Below are positions 59,707 through 64,000 of a DNA stretch of 64,000 nucleotides, one piece after another. Every line of letters begins with the position of its first letter. Within the stretch, counting starts at the first letter, position 1. The DNA is from Pararhizobium sp. IMCC21322 (GTDB lineage Bacteria; Pseudomonadota; Alphaproteobacteria; Rhizobiales; GCA-2746425), in assembly GCF_030758295.1 (NCBI RefSeq), contig NZ_CP132335.1, forward strand, positions 4,688,412 to 4,752,411, written 5' to 3'. Made by a program: the position numbers and the translations under genes. The notes under the pieces are model-generated. The model did no database searches and was not told the DNA's origin. It saw only the letters and a program-made list of their open reading frames with translations.

Positions 59707-60660
59707 CTATCGTGGCGCGCCGGACAGCCGGCGGTAGACCAGAACGGACAAGATGATGATGCCGCCCTGGATTACGAATTGGGTCCCCGAAGTGACCCTT
59801 ACGATGTTGGTAAAACTGGTTAACTCGGTGATGAAGATAGCGCCGCCAACCGTGGCCAGAATGCCACCGACGCCGCCCGTCAATGCGGTGCCGCCAACCA
59901 CCACGGCGGCCACAGACGTCAATAAAAACTGATTACCGATCCCCAGCGACGGTGACCCGACATAGGCGGTCAATAGCAGCCCGCCAAAGGCCGCGAGAAT
60001 TGAGGAAAACACATAGGCTCCAACAGTGACACGCTCCACCGGAACGCCCATCAGCGCTGCGGCATCGGGATTGGCCCCTGTCGCATAAAGCCAGCGCCCG
60101 AAAACCGACATGCGCGTCAGGGCGAAGAGCGCCACAGCCACCACCAGCCAGATCAGGGCGGGTGCCGGCAAGCCAAGTACATCTCCTGTGCCAAGAACTT
60201 CAAAGGCCGGAGCCACATCGCCGCGCGGAGCCCCCCCGGTGTAGACAAGCGCGGCACCAAACAGGATTGAATTCATCCCCAATGTTGCGACCAGTGGCGT
60301 AATACCGACGATGATCACCAAAAGACCGTTCAGCAGGCCAATCACCAGCGCCAGCGCCAGGCAGGCAATAAGAGCAATGGCGATATTCTCGGACTGACCC
60401 AACATCAGACTGGTTGCCACAATATTGATTAGTGTAATCGTTCCGGCCTGGCTCAGATCAATGCCGCCAACCAGAATGACCATCGTCTGGCCAAGTGCAA
60501 TCACCCCCAGAAAGGCTGCAACTTGTAAAATGTTCATGACTTGGCTGGTTTGATACATGGCCGGGGACACAAGACCGGAGACGATGTAAAGCAGGATCAC
60601 TGCGATCCATACGGCACCCGCTGACCTCAAGAACCTGTTGAACGTGTCAATCCGCTTCAT
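59707..60660 (-). CDS. Ribose-type ABC transporter permease (RbsC-like)
   Basis: 317 aa with about nine membrane helices; VILVGGIDLSQAGTITLINI and AVVVGGTALTGGVGGILATV are the family's signature segments. It lies 5 nt after the dehydratase gene and is the stand-alone partner of the fused permease. Confidence 0.92.
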   Translation of the reverse strand: MKRIDTFNRFLRSAGAVWIAVILLYIVSGLVSPAMYQTSQVMNILQVAAFLGVIALGQTMVILVGGIDLSQAGTITLINIVATSLMLGQSENIAIALIACLALALVIGLLNGLLVIIVGITPLVATLGMNSILFGAALVYTGGAPRGDVAPAFEVLGTGDVLGLPAPALIWLVVAVALFALTRMSVFGRWLYATGANPDAAALMGVPVERVTVGAYVFSSILAAFGGLLLTAYVGSPSLGIGNQFLLTSVAAVVVGGTALTGGVGGILATVGGAIFITELTSFTNIVRVTSGTQFVIQGGIIILSVLVYRRLSGAPR

Positions 60661-60665
60661 CGCAG

Positions 60666-61838
60666 CTACCAGTCCACTATTGTGCCGTCATCCAAGACGG
60701 CGTTCGTCGCATGTTGCACTTCCGGTTCAAACGGGTGCGCGGCGCAGATGTTTTCGTTCACTTCGACACCAAGCCCCGGTTTTTCTGGAATAAGCCAATG
60801 GCTGCCAACGCGCTGCACCGGACCATCGACAACGTCGTCATACCAGGGCACAGCACCGCTCATCTCTTCCTGAATGACGAAGTTCGGGGTCGCCACGTCA
60901 AAATGAAGAGCCGCCGCCGATGCGATAGGCCCCAATGGGTTGTGCGGGGCAATGCCAATTCCGGCAGTTTCGCAGATGGCCGCGATCTTGCGCGCCTCAG
61001 CAAGACCGCCCGTGTGACATATGTCCGGTTGGGCGATGTGAAAAGCCCGTTGCACGATATGAGGCATGAATTCGCCGCGCCCGATCAACCGTTCGCCTGC
61101 AGCAATCGGAACCGGTGAGCGTGCCGTGACTTCGCGCAGGAAGCCGGCATCGCCTGGCTGGACCGGTTCTTCGACAAACATCGGTCGCCCATCGGCGATG
61201 GCCTGAATATAATCCAATGCAGCAGCGGTGGACCCCGGACGCCCGTGAAAATCAATCATGATCTCCACGTCTGGACCGACCGCTTTCCGAAGAGCCGACA
61301 TCAGCGTTCCGACATGATCCACAGCCTTGCTGGGCGCGAGGATATGCGTGTACGGAATGAAAACGACCTTGAGCGCGTTATAGCCCAATGCCACCACTTC
61401 TGCGCCGCGGGCTGCAAGCTCGTCCGGATGCATGGTCTCATAAACCGAGCGCATGTCACCCAGACCAAGGTGGGTGTACACCTTGACATGGTCGCGCACC
61501 TTGCCGCCCAGCAAACGCCAGACCGGCTGGCCGAGTTCCTTTCCAAGGATGTCCCACAGGGCAATTTCGATAGCCGAGATGGCGCTTGCCCCGACCACGC
61601 CCATGCGCCAGAAGCCATGCTTGTTCATGACCCGAACCGATTGTTCGATGTCGCGGGGATCGCGGCCGATCAGCAACGGAGCAATGTCCTCAACTGCCCC
61701 GGTTACGGCGCGCGTTTTCCATTCAAGCGTGCCCTCACCCCAACCGTAAAGTCCGGGCTGATCGGTTTCTACGCGGACGAAAACCCAGTTGCGCATCTGA
61801 GCATTGACGACCCTGGTATCGATGGATGTTATTTTCAT
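60666..61838 (-). CDS. Galactonate/aldonate dehydratase (mandelate racemase family)
   Basis: About 390 aa (ATG at 61838; a TTG at 61847 is also possible). Enolase superfamily: IEIALWDILGKELGQPVWRL, metal ligands in IMIDFHG, FVEEPV and AAGERL, HTGG and the catalytic His region APHNPLGPIASAAALHF, as in DgoD-type dehydratases. It converts an aldonate to a 2-keto-3-deoxy-aldonate. It is the first gene of an operon running to the GntR gene at 54352; no kinase or aldolase for the product is in this operon. Confidence 0.9.
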   Translation of the reverse strand: MKITSIDTRVVNAQMRNWVFVRVETDQPGLYGWGEGTLEWKTRAVTGAVEDIAPLLIGRDPRDIEQSVRVMNKHGFWRMGVVGASAISAIEIALWDILGKELGQPVWRLLGGKVRDHVKVYTHLGLGDMRSVYETMHPDELAARGAEVVALGYNALKVVFIPYTHILAPSKAVDHVGTLMSALRKAVGPDVEIMIDFHGRPGSTAAALDYIQAIADGRPMFVEEPVQPGDAGFLREVTARSPVPIAAGERLIGRGEFMPHIVQRAFHIAQPDICHTGGLAEARKIAAICETAGIGIAPHNPLGPIASAAALHFDVATPNFVIQEEMSGAVPWYDDVVDGPVQRVGSHWLIPEKPGLGVEVNENICAAHPFEPEVQHATNAVLDDGTIVDW

Positions 61839-61847
61839 CTGGCTCAA

Positions 61848-62276
61848 ATTGCATTTGTGTAAATGGCTGTCATTAAGCAGACTATTGATGCTATTTTATC
61901 ATGTCAACGAAATTTTATTGAATTAAGTAAGCATGTTACGCTAAATCTTATTTGAATTGAAAATCCCACCCGACAAAAAATTGGCCGACGACCACTGGTT
62001 CAGGTGATATTCTGGAGGAGGTAAAGCGACCGCTTTTGATGGGCCTTACGCACGGCCAGACATGTTCTGAAGTTCAGAACTGCTGGGACGAATTTGCTCT
62101 TCTGGCCTTGTGATCTGCCCGTCCAAATCGCTGCGGCGATATCAGGTTGCTCCCTCTCCACGAAATGAAGGTGCTAATGGCAAACAATCAGTGTTCTCCG
62201 TCCCGGAAAGGAAACCAGCAATTCGGGAATGGTGCGTAAAATAAATGTCTCAACAACAATCAAAGCAGATTATATT
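61848..62276. other. Intergenic promoter region of the aldonate operon
   Basis: AT-rich near 61870-61970, which probably contains the promoter and GntR operator of the dehydratase operon. No certain palindrome, gene or RNA is identified. An AAAGCGACCGCTTT inverted repeat lies near 62023-62036 but is not assigned. Confidence 0.4.
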
Positions 62277-63227
62277 TTATGAGATTTCACGTCTCAAATG
62301 ATCGCATAATTGTCTTGCGCTTTCGAATGCGGCCTCGACACGCCCACCAAGCATACCATCACCAATAGCAAACAGGCGCTGATCGTGACTGGCGAGATAG
62401 GCGGTTCCAAAGGGCTTGTCCACCAACGCATAACGCCACCGGTGCGCTTCGGCATAAATCGGCTTGAGAGTCTGGTCTGCCATTGTCTCAAGCGCGTCTT
62501 TCATAGCCGCAAGCGCCTGAGCCTTGTCCATCTCAAGATTGTCTTTGCTCCATTGCGCACCTGCTTGCGCGCATAGTGTTTCAATGCCAATGGACTGCGG
62601 TTTGGAACTGTTTCGTGCCAGCCACGATAGGCTCTCTGTGTGCGCGCCTCGATAGTGATCGGGCAATGTCTCAATTGGCTCACTGAACGCAAACATGCTG
62701 GTCCAGCATGGCATGTAAACAATGGTGTTCAACACGCCGAATACCGGATCGACCGGTGACAAAAGCGTGTAGGCTTGCGGTGAAGGTGTGGCCACAATCA
62801 CTCTGTCGAAGCGATCAGCATTGCCGTCTTCATCGGTGCATACAATCTCATCATCTTTACGAGTGATATCGACGATGCGCGTCCGCTTTTTGACTTCAAA
62901 TCCGATAAGAAGTGGTTTGACCAGGCCACTCATACCGGGTGTGCCAACATGCCATTCATTATCGCTGGTTTTGCCAACTGGTTCCCACAAGGCAACAGCA
63001 CCGGCATTTGACAATCCCGTCATCATGGCTCGGAAAGGTGCACTCCTGGCTGTGATGTATTGCGCGCCATGGTCGAAATTTCCATAATCTGTGCGCCGCG
63101 TGGAGAGCCGCCCACCGGTGCCTCCTGACTTTTCAAAAACTGTAATTTTGTGCCCGGCATCGGTCAGCTTACGCGCTGCGGTGATGCCAGCCATGCCCGC
63201 ACCAATAATCCCAATTTTCTCAGCCAT
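62277..63227 (-). CDS. Renalase-like NAD(P)/FAD-dependent amine-oxidase-fold protein
   Basis: 316 aa. FAD motif IGIIGAGMAGITAARKLTDA, then VFEKSGGTGGRLSTRR and FDHGAQYITA, a renalase-type signature; C-terminal FAIGDGMLGGRVEAAFESAR. Renalases oxidise isomers of NAD(P)H; bacterial ones are cytosolic. It is divergent from the photolyase-like gene, a common pairing in alphaproteobacteria (from memory). Confidence 0.85.
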   Translation of the reverse strand: MAEKIGIIGAGMAGITAARKLTDAGHKITVFEKSGGTGGRLSTRRTDYGNFDHGAQYITARSAPFRAMMTGLSNAGAVALWEPVGKTSDNEWHVGTPGMSGLVKPLLIGFEVKKRTRIVDITRKDDEIVCTDEDGNADRFDRVIVATPSPQAYTLLSPVDPVFGVLNTIVYMPCWTSMFAFSEPIETLPDHYRGAHTESLSWLARNSSKPQSIGIETLCAQAGAQWSKDNLEMDKAQALAAMKDALETMADQTLKPIYAEAHRWRYALVDKPFGTAYLASHDQRLFAIGDGMLGGRVEAAFESARQLCDHLRREIS

Positions 63228-63305
63228 AGTTTTCGCCTTTTTGTCCTACTGCTCTAATTAGCTTGCTGAAGCCAAACATAAAGAGCAGCGGCGCATTTCT
63301 TTCCC

Positions 63306-64000
63306 ATGACCGACCTATTAACCCGCACAATCAAGTTCGACGCGACCCGCAAAGCAGGTCTGGACCGGTTGGACTCGTTTGTGCCTTTTGCGGCTACAAC
63401 ATATCGCACAGAGCGTAATTTTGATTATGGGCCGGCCAATCGGTCGAACGTTTCAGCGCTGTCTCCCTGGGTTCGTCATCGTCTCCTTACAGAGCAGGAA
63501 ATTTGCGCCCGAGTGATGCAGGATTTCGCATTGTCATCGACTGAGAAATTCATTCAGGAGGTTTTCTGGCGGACCTATTGGAAAGGCTGGTTGGAGATGC
63601 GTCCATCGGTTTGGTCTGTTTATGAGACAGTCAGGATGAAGGCGCTGAAGCGTACCCAAACAAATGGCAATATGCGCAGCGGTTACAACGCTGCCATTGA
63701 GGGCAACACCGGCATTGATTGCTTTGATGCCTGGGCAAAAGAATTGGTAGAAACAGGCTATTTGCATAATCACGCACGCATGTGGTTTGCATCAATCTGG
63801 ATATTCACCCTGCGCCTCGATTGGACACTCGGCGCTGATTTCTTTTTACGTCATTTAATGGATGCTGACGCGGCATCCAACACATTGTCATGGCGCTGGG
63901 TTGGCGGCTTGCAAACCAAGGGAAAGCATTATCTGGCGCGTGCATCCAACATACACAAATTCACGGACGGAAGGTTCAATCCGCAGGGCCTGAACGAAAA
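63306..64000 (+). CDS. Photolyase/cryptochrome FAD-binding domain protein, partial
   Basis: The frame from the ATG at 63306 stays open to the end of the window (231 codons). SNVSALSPWVRHRLLTEQEI, EVFWRTYWKGWLE, GIDCFDAWAKELVETGYLHN and HARMWFASIWIFTLRLDWTL, then NTLSWRWVGG, are the FAD-domain motifs of the photolyase family. The N-terminal antenna-binding (Rossmann) domain is absent: the gene starts directly in the FAD domain. It is thus a stand-alone FAD-domain homologue rather than a classical CPD photolyase. The 3' end is not seen. Confidence 0.87.
   Translation, partial: MTDLLTRTIKFDATRKAGLDRLDSFVPFAATTYRTERNFDYGPANRSNVSALSPWVRHRLLTEQEICARVMQDFALSSTEKFIQEVFWRTYWKGWLEMRPSVWSVYETVRMKALKRTQTNGNMRSGYNAAIEGNTGIDCFDAWAKELVETGYLHNHARMWFASIWIFTLRLDWTLGADFFLRHLMDADAASNTLSWRWVGGLQTKGKHYLARASNIHKFTDGRFNPQGLNE

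Noticed and set aside
1..64000. CRISPR array, rRNA, tRNA, riboswitch or replication origin
   Set aside because: No regularly spaced direct repeats, cloverleaf sequences or known conserved RNA motifs were seen on reading; an automated covariance search was not possible.

Overview
The window looks like a chromosomal accessory region of a marine-type alphaproteobacterium (Rhodobacterales or Hyphomicrobiales). That placement is inferred from protein style, moderate GC and gene families, not from a marker gene. No rRNA, tRNA or CRISPR array was seen. The genes are nearly all catabolic operons with their own transporters and regulators, separated by insertion-sequence (IS) debris.

Layout. (1) 1-1330: an IS630-family element sits inside an older IS3 transposase remnant. 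(2) 1335-12073: a catabolic locus with a DapA-family lyase, an FG-GAP beta-propeller protein, two divergent AroE-like dehydrogenases, an IclR regulator, an SsuABC/TauABC-type ABC importer and a xylose-isomerase-like TIM barrel. Two mirror-image copies of one composite operator flank its promoters. (3) 12349-21320: an IS-rich island. It holds a complete IS3 element, a P-loop NTPase fragment cut at both ends by IS elements, two tandem IS5-family copies joined by a palindrome, an AT-rich SGNH hydrolase, a carbamoyltransferase/DUF5989/SxtJ cassette, and IS110 and IS3 remnants. (4) 21325-31309: a DUF4432 aldose-epimerase-like gene, then an acid-sugar or sulfate-ester catabolic locus with an enolase-superfamily dehydratase, the tctABC transporter (tctC frameshifted), a beta-hydroxyacid dehydrogenase, a divergent LysR regulator, a dienelactone hydrolase and a sulfatase. 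A shared 17-bp inverted repeat links the two operons. (5) 31320-32210: an IS3 remnant plus a duplicated 3' fragment of the second aroE-like gene.

(6) 32297-53774 is the largest unit. A minus-strand operon encodes an acetoin/pyruvate-dehydrogenase-type complex (E1alpha, E1beta, E2, E3) interleaved with transaldolase and transketolase. A divergent plus-strand unit encodes an RpiR regulator, a sugar ABC transporter, a transglutaminase-like protein, an FGGY kinase, a VOC protein, a class II aldolase, a HAD phosphatase, a YihU-like reductase and an NTF2/FAD monooxygenase. Common GAAA(A)TTTTC sites suggest that RpiR controls both arms. Together they look like a complete kinase-aldolase-transaldolase/transketolase route for an unknown, possibly sulfonated or deoxy, ketose.

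(7) 54352-61847: a GntR/FCD regulator, an SMP-30 lactonase, a fused ATPase-permease ribose-type importer, its binding protein, a second permease and a galactonate-dehydratase-like enzyme. This is a compact aldonate/lactone operon. (8) 62277-64000: a renalase-like FAD protein, divergent from a photolyase-like FAD-domain protein that runs off the window.

The most unusual signal is a roughly 38-nt palindromic repeat found three times. Each copy interrupts a transposase gene of a different IS family.
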